The position numbers and the translations under genes were made by a program. From Streptococcus catagoni (GTDB lineage Bacteria > Bacillota > Bacilli > Lactobacillales > Streptococcaceae), in contig NZ_WPCW01000004.1 of the NCBI RefSeq assembly GCF_011421425.1, positions 124,001-188,000 on the forward strand: DNA of 64,000 nt, written 5' to 3'. The first letter of the stretch is position 1; each line of letters opens with the position of its first letter. Under the pieces are notes generated by a model that worked only from the letters and a program-made list of their open reading frames with translations, was not told the DNA's origin and made no database searches. Below, in pieces: positions 1 to 8,214 of the stretch.

Positions 1-369
1 TCTGAAGCTGGACTGGAAGGATCTGAAGGGCAAAGTGCTTATGCAGCAACAAAAGCAGCAGTGTATTCTTATACGCGATCATGGTCAAAAGAATTAGGAA
101 AATATGGTGTTCGTGTTGTTGGTATTGCACCAGGGATTATGGAAGCTACTGGGCTAAGAACATTGGTGTATGAAGAGGCATTAGGATATACTAGAGGAAA
201 AACTGTTGAAGAGATTCGTGCAGGATATTCATCTACAAGTACAACACCACTTGGACGTAGTGGGAAATTAAGGGAAGTTGCAGATCTTGCCGCTTATTAT
301 ATTTCAGATCGTTCAAGCTATATTACTGGAATTACAACAAATGTAGCAGGTGGAAAAACAAGAGGATGA
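1..369 (+). CDS. srlD: Sorbitol-6-phosphate 2-dehydrogenase, C-terminal part (partial)
   Basis: The reading frame is open from the first base, so the N-terminus and Rossmann dinucleotide site lie outside the window. What remains shows the short-chain dehydrogenase active site: YAATKAA (catalytic Tyr and Lys in YxxxK) followed by the NxxxPG-like stretch IAPGIME. The C-terminus ITTNVAGGKTRG is typical of SDRs. The family oxidises sorbitol-6-phosphate to fructose-6-phosphate with NAD. The downstream srlR-M-A-E-B order fixes the substrate better than the SDR fold alone. The next gene starts 22 bp after the stop. Confidence 0.88.
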   Translation, partial: SEAGLEGSEGQSAYAATKAAVYSYTRSWSKELGKYGVRVVGIAPGIMEATGLRTLVYEEALGYTRGKTVEEIRAGYSSTSTTPLGRSGKLREVADLAAYYISDRSSYITGITTNVAGGKTRG

Positions 370-391
370 CATCCAGCTAGAAAGGATAGTC

Positions 392-2260
392 ATGGTATTA
401 GTTAACCGTTGGTATGACATACTAGAAACTTTATTGATTCAAAACCAGATGGCTTTTGATGATTTGAGACAACGTATGAAAATTAGCCCACAAACTTTAA
501 CAAAAAGTATTGAGCAATTAAATGATCTTTTAGATGGTGATATTGAAATTATTCAAATAAATAACCAACTAGAGTTGACTGTCTATGACTATGCTAGACT
601 TGAAATAATTTTAGCCGGTAGCCTTAGAAAGACTAGTGATTTCAATTCAGCAAGTAAACGTGTTGCTTATTTACTAAAACGCCTATTGAAATCTCCCACA
701 CCAATCGTAATAGATGATCTTGCAGAAGAAACAGGTGTAAGTAGAAGTACCATAAATAAAAATTTAAAAACAGCAAAAGAATTAGCAAACCATTATCACA
801 TTGAAATAAAAGGAATCCCTAATAGAGGAATTCAAGCTTTAGGGTCAGAATTAGAAATTAGACTCTTATTTATCCATCATGTTTATGTCTATTTTGATAC
901 TGATTATTTACAAAAAGAGAGTCTTGTTTTTTTAGAAAATCTTTATAAAGTTTACCGCTTACCACGAAAAATTCAAGAGATTCTGACTAAAACGATTGCA
1001 ATAACAATAGAGCGTATTCATGACAATAATCATTTAACAGGTTATATTCCATTTTATAGCAATGAGGTTAACTCAGATTCTTTTATGGAGGAACTTGTTT
1101 ATCACTTAGAATTAGAATATCAAACTTCCTTGAGTCAATTTGAACGGGATTTTATTTCTTTCGCCTTAAACACCCAATATGTAGAAGGTTTGACTTATCA
1201 AGAAGGTTTATTAAATTCTGATTTTCTTCAACTTTATCAAAAGATGATTAAAGAAGTGAAAGAAAGCCTATTGATAAATTTTGATGAGAAAAAATTATTT
1301 GTTGAAATTCAAACACATTTAAAATTTTTAATTAATCGATTAATTTTTCATATTCAAGCTAATGATCTTTTCCATGGAGAAATTAAACATAAATACCCAT
1401 TAGCATTTGAAATGGCAACAACAGCTGGAAAGATATTGGAAGAAACCTTTTCGACACATTTGGAGTTATCCGAATGTAGTTATTTGGCATTATACTTTGA
1501 ACTGATTATGCGAGATAAAGAACAAATTGTTGAAAATGGATCAAAGCGTATTGCTGTTGTTTGTACTACTGGACGTGGGACGGCAAATATGATTTGCCGC
1601 AGGTTAATAAAGGTTCTTGGTCCAGATATTGAAATTTCTCAATTTTCTGAAGAACAGTTTAATCCTGAAAAAGATGATAATTATTTTGCAATTTTTACAA
1701 CCATACCTCTAAAATTTGGCCAGCTAAAATCTCCACTGGTTCAAATTACTAATTTATTCAATGATCAATGGTTGCAAAACGAATGGCAAAAAGTTCATCT
1801 CTTTCATCAAAGAAAGATTCAAGATAGTATCATTCGCTTTGTTCGTTTAGAACCTGAAAACTCATATTATAGTTATTTGTCAAATATGGTTAAGATATTA
1901 GTTAAGGCAAATTTAGTCGACCTTGGTTTTTCTGAACGAATTATCCAAAGGGAAGTGAAACAATCTACAATGTTTGGTAATCAGATTGCTTTTCCTCATG
2001 CAATTAATTATCATTCTGATAAGCCAATCCTCCTAGTCGGGGTTTTAGACCAAATATTTCAAGAAGGAGATAATCAAGTTGCTATAATCTTTATGGTAGC
2101 AATCCCTGAGAAAGTTGAAACTCGTTTAGAAGCAGAAATGCTAGAACTTTATGATAATATTTTTAGGATTGCTAGTGATGAGTTATTAAGAGGTGAATTG
2201 CGTCTACTAGAGTCAGAGAAAACTTTTTATCAATTTACGGAGGAAAGAGGGATTTTTTAA
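392..2260 (+). CDS. srlR: PRD-containing transcriptional activator of the sorbitol operon
   Basis: This 622-aa regulator has two N-terminal helix-turn-helix regions (about residues 15-50 and 90-140, with DDLAEETGVSRSTINKNL). PTS regulation domains follow, then an EIIB-like domain (IAVVCTTGRGTANM, Cys near 400) and a C-terminal EIIA-Mtl-like domain with the FPHA histidine. Family members are activated or repressed by phosphorylation from HPr and the sugar-specific EII. A GTG at 350 would overlap srlD. I prefer ATG 392 because AAAGGA sits at 381-386. The gene ends in TAATG with srlM, indicating translational coupling. It probably senses sorbitol flux through the adjacent SrlAEB permease. Confidence 0.88.
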   Translation: MVLVNRWYDILETLLIQNQMAFDDLRQRMKISPQTLTKSIEQLNDLLDGDIEIIQINNQLELTVYDYARLEIILAGSLRKTSDFNSASKRVAYLLKRLLKSPTPIVIDDLAEETGVSRSTINKNLKTAKELANHYHIEIKGIPNRGIQALGSELEIRLLFIHHVYVYFDTDYLQKESLVFLENLYKVYRLPRKIQEILTKTIAITIERIHDNNHLTGYIPFYSNEVNSDSFMEELVYHLELEYQTSLSQFERDFISFALNTQYVEGLTYQEGLLNSDFLQLYQKMIKEVKESLLINFDEKKLFVEIQTHLKFLINRLIFHIQANDLFHGEIKHKYPLAFEMATTAGKILEETFSTHLELSECSYLALYFELIMRDKEQIVENGSKRIAVVCTTGRGTANMICRRLIKVLGPDIEISQFSEEQFNPEKDDNYFAIFTTIPLKFGQLKSPLVQITNLFNDQWLQNEWQKVHLFHQRKIQDSIIRFVRLEPENSYYSYLSNMVKILVKANLVDLGFSERIIQREVKQSTMFGNQIAFPHAINYHSDKPILLVGVLDQIFQEGDNQVAIIFMVAIPEKVETRLEAEMLELYDNIFRIASDELLRGELRLLESEKTFYQFTEERGIF

Positions 2261-2736
2261 TGGATAGTATTATTGTACTAGCAACTATTGTGATATCTGC
2301 TTATATTTTTCAAATCTTTTTAGGAATGAAACAACTAAAGCATTTTAATACTATTTATGCGCAACTTCGCGAAAAAGGGCGTGTGGCAATTGGTAGACGG
2401 TCTGGGAAAATAAAATCTGGGACAATTGTTATGTTCGCTTTAGATAAAACAGGTCATGTTTTAGATGCAAGGCGTATGCAAGGTGTGACAGTAGCTGCTC
2501 GTTTTAAGGAAATGCCACAATTCGTAGGTCAAGATATTCATTATTTTGACAGTTATAATCCTTTAGTTCGGAAAGAAAATAAGTTAGTACAGATTGCAAT
2601 TGAAGATGCAAGAGAACTATTTTTAAGAACAGAAGCTGGAACATATGAAGATGTTTCAAAGTATAATTCAGCTTTTGACTTGGATTTCCATTTGAAAACA
2701 TGGAAAAATCGATTAAAATTACAATTTAAAAAATAA
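2260..2736 (+). CDS. srlM: Glucitol operon activator protein GutM/SrlM
   Basis: The 158-aa protein has one N-terminal membrane segment (IIVLATIVISAYIFQIFLGM). A soluble domain follows with the GutM-type pattern of glycine- and basic-rich strands (GRVAIGRRSGKIKSGTIVM). GutM proteins are accessory activators of sorbitol PTS operons. The start overlaps the srlR stop (TAATG), and the AGGAAAGAGG ahead of it serves as ribosome binding site. The assignment rests on operon position plus overall resemblance. The mechanism in streptococci is not evident from sequence. Confidence 0.85.
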   Translation: MDSIIVLATIVISAYIFQIFLGMKQLKHFNTIYAQLREKGRVAIGRRSGKIKSGTIVMFALDKTGHVLDARRMQGVTVAARFKEMPQFVGQDIHYFDSYNPLVRKENKLVQIAIEDARELFLRTEAGTYEDVSKYNSAFDLDFHLKTWKNRLKLQFKK

Positions 2737-2752
2737 ACAAACAAAGGAGTTT

Positions 2753-3304
2753 ATGATGGATTACATTACAAAATTCGCAGAAGGCTTTATGAAGCTTTTC
2801 CAATTAGGTGGCGAAACCTTTATTAGTTGGATGACAGGGATTGTACCAGTCGTCTTGATGCTTTTAGTTGCAATGAATGCACTTATTGCCCTTCTCGGAG
2901 AAGAAAGAGTTAATAAGTTAGCTGAAGTTTCTGCTAAAAATCCTATTAGTCGTTATATGATCCTTCCATTTATCTCAGCTTTTATGCTTGGGAATCCGAT
3001 GGCTATCAGTATGGGACGTTTTATGCCTGAATATTATAAGCCAAGCTATATTGCTTCACAAATGCAATTCTGCCATACTTCAAATGGGGTATTCCCGCAT
3101 ATCAATCCGGGTGAATTGTTTGTTTGGCTAGGTATTGCTAGTGGTATTAAAACATTAGGATTAAGTCAAATGGAACTTGCTATTCGTTACTTACTAGTTG
3201 GTTTAATTATGAACTTTGTAAGTGGTTGGGTAACAGACTTTACAACAGCCTATGTTTCAAAACAACAAGGTATCACTTTAAGTAAAGCAGTTGAATTAGA
3301 TTAG
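2753..3304 (+). CDS. srlA: PTS glucitol/sorbitol-specific EIIC component
   Basis: This 183-aa integral membrane protein has the EIIC2-Gut arrangement: an amphipathic start (ITKFAEGFMKLFQLGGETF), several hydrophobic segments, and the conserved loop with MQFCHTSNGVFPHINPGELF. It forms the sorbitol channel together with the membrane part of SrlE. An AAAGGAG lies 4-10 bp upstream; two consecutive ATGs (2753, 2756) are both possible starts. The 16-bp gap to srlM and 18-bp gap to srlE indicate one transcript. Confidence 0.92.
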   Translation: MMDYITKFAEGFMKLFQLGGETFISWMTGIVPVVLMLLVAMNALIALLGEERVNKLAEVSAKNPISRYMILPFISAFMLGNPMAISMGRFMPEYYKPSYIASQMQFCHTSNGVFPHINPGELFVWLGIASGIKTLGLSQMELAIRYLLVGLIMNFVSGWVTDFTTAYVSKQQGITLSKAVELD

Positions 3305-3322
3305 TAAAGAAGGAGTAGAAAA

Positions 3323-4312
3323 ATGACTTATCAAAGTATTAAAGTAGTCAAAGGTAGTGGTGGTTACGGCGGACCTCTTATTATTACACCAACTGAAGAA
3401 AAACATAAATTCATTTATATTACAGGTGGTGGTGAAAAGCCTGAAATTGTAGATAAGATTGTAGCTTTAACAGGTATGGAAGCTGTAAATGGTTTTAAAA
3501 CATCTATTCCAGATGAAGAAATTGCACTAGCGATTGTTGACTGTGGTGGTACATTGCGTTGTGGAATTTATCCTAAAAAAGGAATTCCAACAATTAATGT
3601 TGTAGCAACTGGTAAGAGTGGTCCATTGGCACAGTATATTACAGAAGAAATTTATGTTTCTGCCGTTGGGGTTAACCAAATTACAGCAACAGACGAGTCT
3701 GCATCTCTTGAAAATCGTGCTCAAAATGATACAAATAAAGCAACTTATGATACAAGCAAAAAAATCACAGAACAACGTGCTGAATCAAGTTTTGTAGCAC
3801 GCATTGGTATGGGTGCGGGTAAAGTTGTAGCGACTTTCAACCAGGCTGCCCGTGATGCGATTCAAACAATGCTGAATACTATTCTTCCGTTTATGGCCTT
3901 TGTATCATTATTAATTGGTATTATCCAAGGGTCAGGTATTGGGAACTGGTTGGCTAAATTAATGGTTCCTTTAGCAGGTAATATTTGGGGTTTAGTATTG
4001 ATTGGATTTATTTGTTCTCTACCTTTCTTATCACCATTATTGGGTCCTGGAGCAGTTATTTCTCAAATTATTGGAACACTAATCGGGGTTGAAATTGGTA
4101 AAGGTAATATTCCGCCACAAATGGCATTGCCAGCACTATTTGCGATTAACACACAAAACGGTTGTGACTTTATTCCTGTTGCTCTTGGCTTGACTGAGGC
4201 AAATTCAGAAACTGTTGAAGTTGGGGTACCGTCAGTCTTATATTCTCGTTTCTTAAATGGTGTTCCACGTGTTATCGTGGCTTGGATTGCAAGTATTGGA
4301 CTTTATAAATAA
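3323..4312 (+). CDS. srlE: PTS glucitol/sorbitol-specific EIIBC component
   Basis: The 329-aa protein starts with the EIIB-Gut domain. The opening [17 protein letters not shown] is diagnostic, and the phosphorylated Cys is probably the one in TLRCGIYP (about residue 80). After a polar linker near residue 150 come membrane segments and the conserved stretch [15 protein letters not shown]. It accepts phosphate from SrlB and phosphorylates sorbitol during import through SrlA/SrlE. The RBS is AAGGAG, and the length is normal for the family. Confidence 0.93.
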   Translation: MTYQSIKVVKGSGGYGGPLIITPTEEKHKFIYITGGGEKPEIVDKIVALTGMEAVNGFKTSIPDEEIALAIVDCGGTLRCGIYPKKGIPTINVVATGKSGPLAQYITEEIYVSAVGVNQITATDESASLENRAQNDTNKATYDTSKKITEQRAESSFVARIGMGAGKVVATFNQAARDAIQTMLNTILPFMAFVSLLIGIIQGSGIGNWLAKLMVPLAGNIWGLVLIGFICSLPFLSPLLGPGAVISQIIGTLIGVEIGKGNIPPQMALPALFAINTQNGCDFIPVALGLTEANSETVEVGVPSVLYSRFLNGVPRVIVAWIASIGLYK

Positions 4313-4344
4313 AAAAATATGAATCAATAAAAGGGGGAGTTTGA

Positions 4345-4710
4345 ATGGTAAAAATATTTGAAACCAAAGTGACATCTGTTGGTGCAGAGGCCGATGGAAT
4401 GATAGAAAATGCTAATATGTTGATATTATTCGGTCAAGGGGCACCAGCTGATCTTGCAGAATTTTGTTATACCATTGACAGTAAAAATCTAGATGGTCAT
4501 ATTCAAGAAGGAAGTACATTACTAATTAATCAAAATAATTATAAAGTTACTTCAATTGGAAATGTTGTCGAAAAAAATTTGATAAATCTTGGACATATTA
4601 CGATCTCATTTGATGGTTCAAGTGAAGGTTCGTTACCAGGTACATTACATGTTGTTGGCTCAGAAATGCCTAAAATTTCTGAGGGTACAACTATTGCATT
4701 TTTTGAGTAA
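4345..4710 (+). CDS. srlB: PTS glucitol/sorbitol-specific EIIA component
   Basis: This 121-aa cytoplasmic EIIA-Gut protein includes LILFGQGAPADLAEFC and GHITISFDGSSEGSLPGTLH, both characteristic of the family. It takes phosphate from HPr and passes it to SrlE. The RBS AAGGGGGAG precedes ATG 4345. It is the last gene of the operon; a hairpin terminator lies about 130 bp downstream. Confidence 0.92.
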   Translation: MVKIFETKVTSVGAEADGMIENANMLILFGQGAPADLAEFCYTIDSKNLDGHIQEGSTLLINQNNYKVTSIGNVVEKNLINLGHITISFDGSSEGSLPGTLHVVGSEMPKISEGTTIAFFE

Positions 4711-4842
4711 TTGAAAATAATCTTTTATCATTAACAATTTTCCCATGATCCAAAATTTGACCCCATAATGGATATAAATGTGAAGACTATAATTTTAATT
4801 TTATATGCTAACTTTATTTGATATAAAAAGCTATTGATTTTG

Positions 4843-4868
4843 AGAGAACTCTAGAAGTTCTCTTTTGT
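4843..4868 (+). terminator. Terminator of the sorbitol operon
   Basis: An 8-bp inverted repeat, AGAGAACT-ctaga-AGTTCTCT, is followed by TTTG. The rest of the 4711-5072 spacer is AT-rich with no supported ORF. Confidence 0.7.
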
Positions 4869-5072
4869 TATATGTTGAAATTATGTTGTAAACAAAAATA
4901 ATATTTTTTCTAAACTGATATCAAAAAGGAAAATAACTTTCTCTACATAACTAGATAGATTATTAATGTAATTTCACTATCTCTTAGAGCAGTATTAGTC
5001 AGAAATTTTGTATAAATAACAATAAATAATCTGATTTATTAATTATATATTATTTCTAGCGTATCTGAAAAC

Positions 5073-6388
5073 ACGGTAGTGTAAAATATCTTGTGTAAAC
5101 ACAAAAAGGAATAAATCCTGTATAGTAGAGTTGCGAAACTTACTAGAAAGAGATTTATTCCCATGACTCAGTTTATCACAGAATTACTTAGCTTCCTAGC
5201 ACAAAAACAAGATATTGATGAATTTTTTCGCTCCTCTTTAGAAATAGCTATGAATGACTTCTTACAGGCTGAACTATCAGCTTTTCTTGGTTATGAACCT
5301 TATGAAAAAGAAGGTTACAACACAGGTAATAGTCGTAATGGGACTTATTCTCGTCAGTTTGAAACAAAGTATGGTTTAGTAAATTTGATAATTCCAAGAG
5401 ATCGAAATGACGAGTTTTCACCGGTTTTATTGCCATCTTATGCTAGACGTGATGACCAGCTAGAAGAGATGATTATTAAACTTTATCAGACAGGGGTAAC
5501 AACGCGTGAAATCAGCGATATTATTGAAGGCATGTATGGACACCATTATAGTCCGACAACTGTTTCAAATATCACTAAAGTGACTCAAGAGAATGTCACT
5601 GCCTTTCATGAACGGTCACTTCAAACGAACTACTCAGTTTTATATCTAGACGGAACCTATTTATCTTTACGACGAGGAACAGTCAGTAAAGAATGTGTTC
5701 ACATTGCGCTCGGAATCACTCCAGAAGGTTACAAATCAGTTCTTGGCTATGAGATTGCCCCTAATGAGAATAATGTCTCTTGGTCAGATCTTCTTAGGAA
5801 ACTACAAAATCGAGGACTTAAACAAGTTTCTCTAGTTGTTACGGACGGTTTCAACGGTCTTGACCAAATCATTCAACAAGCCTATCCAATGGCAAAACAA
5901 CAGCGTTGTCTGGTTCACATTGGTCGTAATATTTCCCGTAAGGTCAAGCGAGTAGATAGGGCACCTATTCTGAATCAGTTCAAGCAGATTTATCGTGCCA
6001 CTGGCTCAGAAGAAGCTAGTAAATTATTAGAACAATTTGTCTCTGAATGGAAACCTCGTTACTAAAAGGTCATGTCAGCACTTGAAAGGACAGGGAATCT
6101 CCTAACTTTTTACCAATTTCCACATCACATTTGGTCCAGCATATATTCTACAAACTTGATTGAATCGCTTAATAAAGAAATTAAACGACAAAACAAGAAG
6201 AGGATAGTCTTTCCGAATGAAGATGCTTTAGAACGATGCCTTGTAAACACTTTTGATGACTATAATGCCAAGTTCGGATGTCGTATTCATAAAGACTTTT
6301 GAGCATGTTTTGATACACTTGACAGTTTATTTGACTAATAGTTAGCAACTCTACTGGAGTGTTTACACAAAATTATTGACAGTATCCG
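5073..6388 (+). mobile_element. IS256-family insertion sequence (defective)
   Basis: About 1.3 kb is bounded by imperfect terminal inverted repeats. The left end (about 5074-5102) and the reverse complement of the right end (about 6360-6388) share TTGTGTAAACAC and flanking bases. It carries a single IS256-type transposase, interrupted by a stop. I find no convincing 8-9 bp target duplication, so the exact ends are uncertain, and the element may have been rearranged after insertion. It separates the sorbitol operon from the accessory zone. Confidence 0.8.
5163..6302 (+). pseudogene. IS256-family transposase with in-frame nonsense codon
   Basis: The frame stays the same from ATG 5163 to TGA 6302 but is cut by TAA at 6063-6065 (after SEWKPRY). 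Both halves read as one mutator-type transposase of about 379 codons. Catalytic residues are recognisable: Asp in LYLDGTYL, Asp in VVTDGFNG, and Glu in TNLIESLNKEIK. The last lies beyond the stop, so the truncated product lacks the DDE glutamate. Inactive unless the stop is suppressed or a sequencing error. Confidence 0.88.
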
Positions 6389-6402
6389 TTTTCTGTTATA
6401 AT
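6376..6402 (+). promoter_or_regulatory. Possible hybrid promoter at the IS right end
   Basis: TTGACA inside the right terminal repeat (6376-6381) faces outward, and TATAAT lies in the flank (6397-6402). The 15-bp spacer is shorter than the optimum. Outward -35 boxes in IS256 ends are known to create hybrid promoters. If active, it would drive the small ORF and galE-like gene downstream. Confidence 0.4.
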
Positions 6403-6477
6403 TAATTGTAAACATCAAAAACATTTAAATATTAAATAATATTCTAAAATAGATAACATAGAAAGGCAGTTTTTTAA

Positions 6478-6654
6478 GTGAATGCAAAAAACTATGAGAT
6501 ATTTCAATGATTTCCAAGTTTAATCATGGTAGGTTGGTGGTTATGTCTACTTGATCTTTTTGAAAGTAATCATATATTCTTAAAAAAACTATATGAATCT
6601 ATATTTAAAGATTACTTTACGAATAATATTATTTATCAAATATACGATTATTGA
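6478..6654 (+). pseudogene. Broken small ORF (internal TGA), unknown product
   Basis: After a GAAAGGCAG ribosome site, GTG 6478 opens a frame that meets TGA at 6508-6510 and then continues open to TGA 6652-6654. The downstream part, from ATG 6526, encodes 42 residues starting MVGWWLCLLDLF and ending in an aromatic-rich tail. Reading through the TGA would give about 58 residues. I do not recognise it. It could be a decayed small peptide, precursor or immunity gene, or chance. The rest of 6389-6761 holds only promoter-like sequence. Confidence 0.35.
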
Positions 6655-6710
6655 CAGACTCCCAAAGGTTAATCAACTATTTAATATAGTATTTTTTGAA
6701 ATTTTGTAGC

Positions 6711-6716
6711 TATAAT
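6711..6716 (+). promoter_or_regulatory. -10 element of the galE-like gene
   Basis: TATAAT lies about 45 bp upstream of the start codon. No strong -35 box is visible at 17 bp, only AT-rich TATTTTTTG, so this is a moderate candidate. Confidence 0.35.
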
Positions 6717-6761
6717 ATATTAGTGGTATCATTTAACTTATCAAAGATTAGGAGGTTTTTT

Positions 6762-7751
6762 ATGTCAATTTTAGTTGTTGGTGGAGCAGGATATATTGGT
6801 TCACATACTATTGAGGAATTAATCAAAAATAATTATGAAGTAATAGTTATTGATAATTTACAGACTGGTCATGTTAAATCATTACCCAAATCAATAAAAT
6901 TTTATTATGGTGATGTCAGAGATAAAGAATTAGTCACCAAAGTTTTTTCAGAAAATTGTGTTACAGCAGTAATACATTTTGCTGCCAATCTATTAGTTGA
7001 GGAATCTATGAGTGAACCACTTCTTTATTTTAATAATAATGTTGGAGGTATGATTTCTTTATTAGAAGTTATGCGAGATTTTAAAGTAAAAAATCTTGTT
7101 TTTTCTTCAACTGCAGCAGTTTATGGAGAACCCAAAACAGCATTAGTTTCAGAAGAATCTCATTTAATTCCCAAGAATCCTTATGGGGAGAGTAAATTAA
7201 TGATGGAAAAAATAATAAAATGGTGTTCAGATGCATATGGAATAAACTATGTTGCCCTTCGATATTTCAATGTTGCTGGAGCTTCTTTTGACTCTAATAT
7301 AGGAGAAGATCATACATGTGAAACTCATCTTATCCCGATAGCAATTCAAGTTGCAAATAATAAAAGAGAAAAATTAAGTGTATATGGTGATGACTATCCC
7401 ACTCATGATGGAACCTGTATTAGGGATTATGTTCATGTTGTTGACTTAGCAAAAGCACATATTTTAGCAATGGAATACATTAACAAAGAAAAGCGTAATA
7501 ATGTTTTTAACGTAGGAAGTTCCAAAGGATTTTCAGTATTAGAGATAGTCAAGAATATTGAGTTGTATACTGGATGTACTGTAAATTATTCAATTGAAAG
7601 AAGAAGGCAAGGAGACTCAGCCGTACTAATTGCAAAAAGTGATAAAATAAAAGAAGTTTTAGGTTGGAATCCTACATTTACCAATATGAAAGATATTATA
7701 ACTAGTGCTTGGAATTGGCATAAAAATAATCCAGAAGGTTTTATAGAATGA
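6762..7751 (+). CDS. UDP-glucose 4-epimerase (second GalE paralogue)
   Basis: This 329-aa extended SDR starts with the NAD-binding motif [11 protein letters not shown]. It has the catalytic region SSTAAVYG and YGESKLMME (YxxxK), and [11 protein letters not shown]. It interconverts UDP-glucose and UDP-galactose, or the N-acetyl forms. ATG 6762 is preceded by AGGAGGT. A chromosomal galE at 51327 is more GC-rich and sits in the gal operon. This copy is AT-richer, next to an IS, and heads a different gene set, which suggests acquisition and a role in glycan or natural-product sugar supply. Its stop is 31 bp before the next start. Confidence 0.9.
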   Translation: MSILVVGGAGYIGSHTIEELIKNNYEVIVIDNLQTGHVKSLPKSIKFYYGDVRDKELVTKVFSENCVTAVIHFAANLLVEESMSEPLLYFNNNVGGMISLLEVMRDFKVKNLVFSSTAAVYGEPKTALVSEESHLIPKNPYGESKLMMEKIIKWCSDAYGINYVALRYFNVAGASFDSNIGEDHTCETHLIPIAIQVANNKREKLSVYGDDYPTHDGTCIRDYVHVVDLAKAHILAMEYINKEKRNNVFNVGSSKGFSVLEIVKNIELYTGCTVNYSIERRRQGDSAVLIAKSDKIKEVLGWNPTFTNMKDIITSAWNWHKNNPEGFIE

Positions 7752-7781
7752 ATATAATGGAACAAAAAAACACTTTATAAA

Positions 7782-8192
7782 ATGTGTACAGAAAACTGTT
7801 GCCTTTCCAGTTCTCAATCCCAGACAATACATTATAGTAATGGGAATATGGGTTATTATGCAATTCAAAATACAGAACTACTATTAGGAACGGATCCTGA
7901 TGGTGTTGTTTTGGTAGTTAATTATGATGATCCCTATGACTATATAATACGCACTATAAATTATATAGAAACACTTCAGGAGACTAAGGTTATAGCTATT
8001 GTCTTATATCCTATAAACAAAGATACAAGATTATCTGTATTAGGAAATTATGTTTCGGATTATGATGAGAAACAAGTATTAGTTTTTCAGGAAGAAGTTG
8101 AAGTTAGAACTGGGAAAAAATGCTTCTTAATTGATGATAGTCAAAAAATTGATACTCTTTTTGAAATAATAATTGATTTCTTTGCTGAGTAA
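7782..8192 (+). CDS. Small protein, possibly C-terminal part of a peptide-maturation protein
   Basis: The 136-aa product begins MCTENCC and has a core PDGVVLVVNYDDPYDYIIRT followed by a strand like KVIAIVLYP. This pattern reminds me of TIGR04066 peptide-maturation proteins, which accompany CLI_3235-type peptides and an ABC transporter; that is from memory and unverified. Those proteins are longer, so this may be a truncated remnant. No ribosome binding site precedes ATG 7782. A short frame from ATG 7757 breaks at a run of seven A, hinting at a frameshift. It sits between galE-like and ABC transporter genes. Confidence 0.5.
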   Translation: MCTENCCLSSSQSQTIHYSNGNMGYYAIQNTELLLGTDPDGVVLVVNYDDPYDYIIRTINYIETLQETKVIAIVLYPINKDTRLSVLGNYVSDYDEKQVLVFQEEVEVRTGKKCFLIDDSQKIDTLFEIIIDFFAE

Positions 8193-8214
8193 ATTGAAGC
8201 GTGAGGTTAGATCT

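Noticed and set aside
4711-5072. Possible small ORFs after srlB
   Set aside because: Only short AT-rich frames without ribosome sites; just the terminator is supported.
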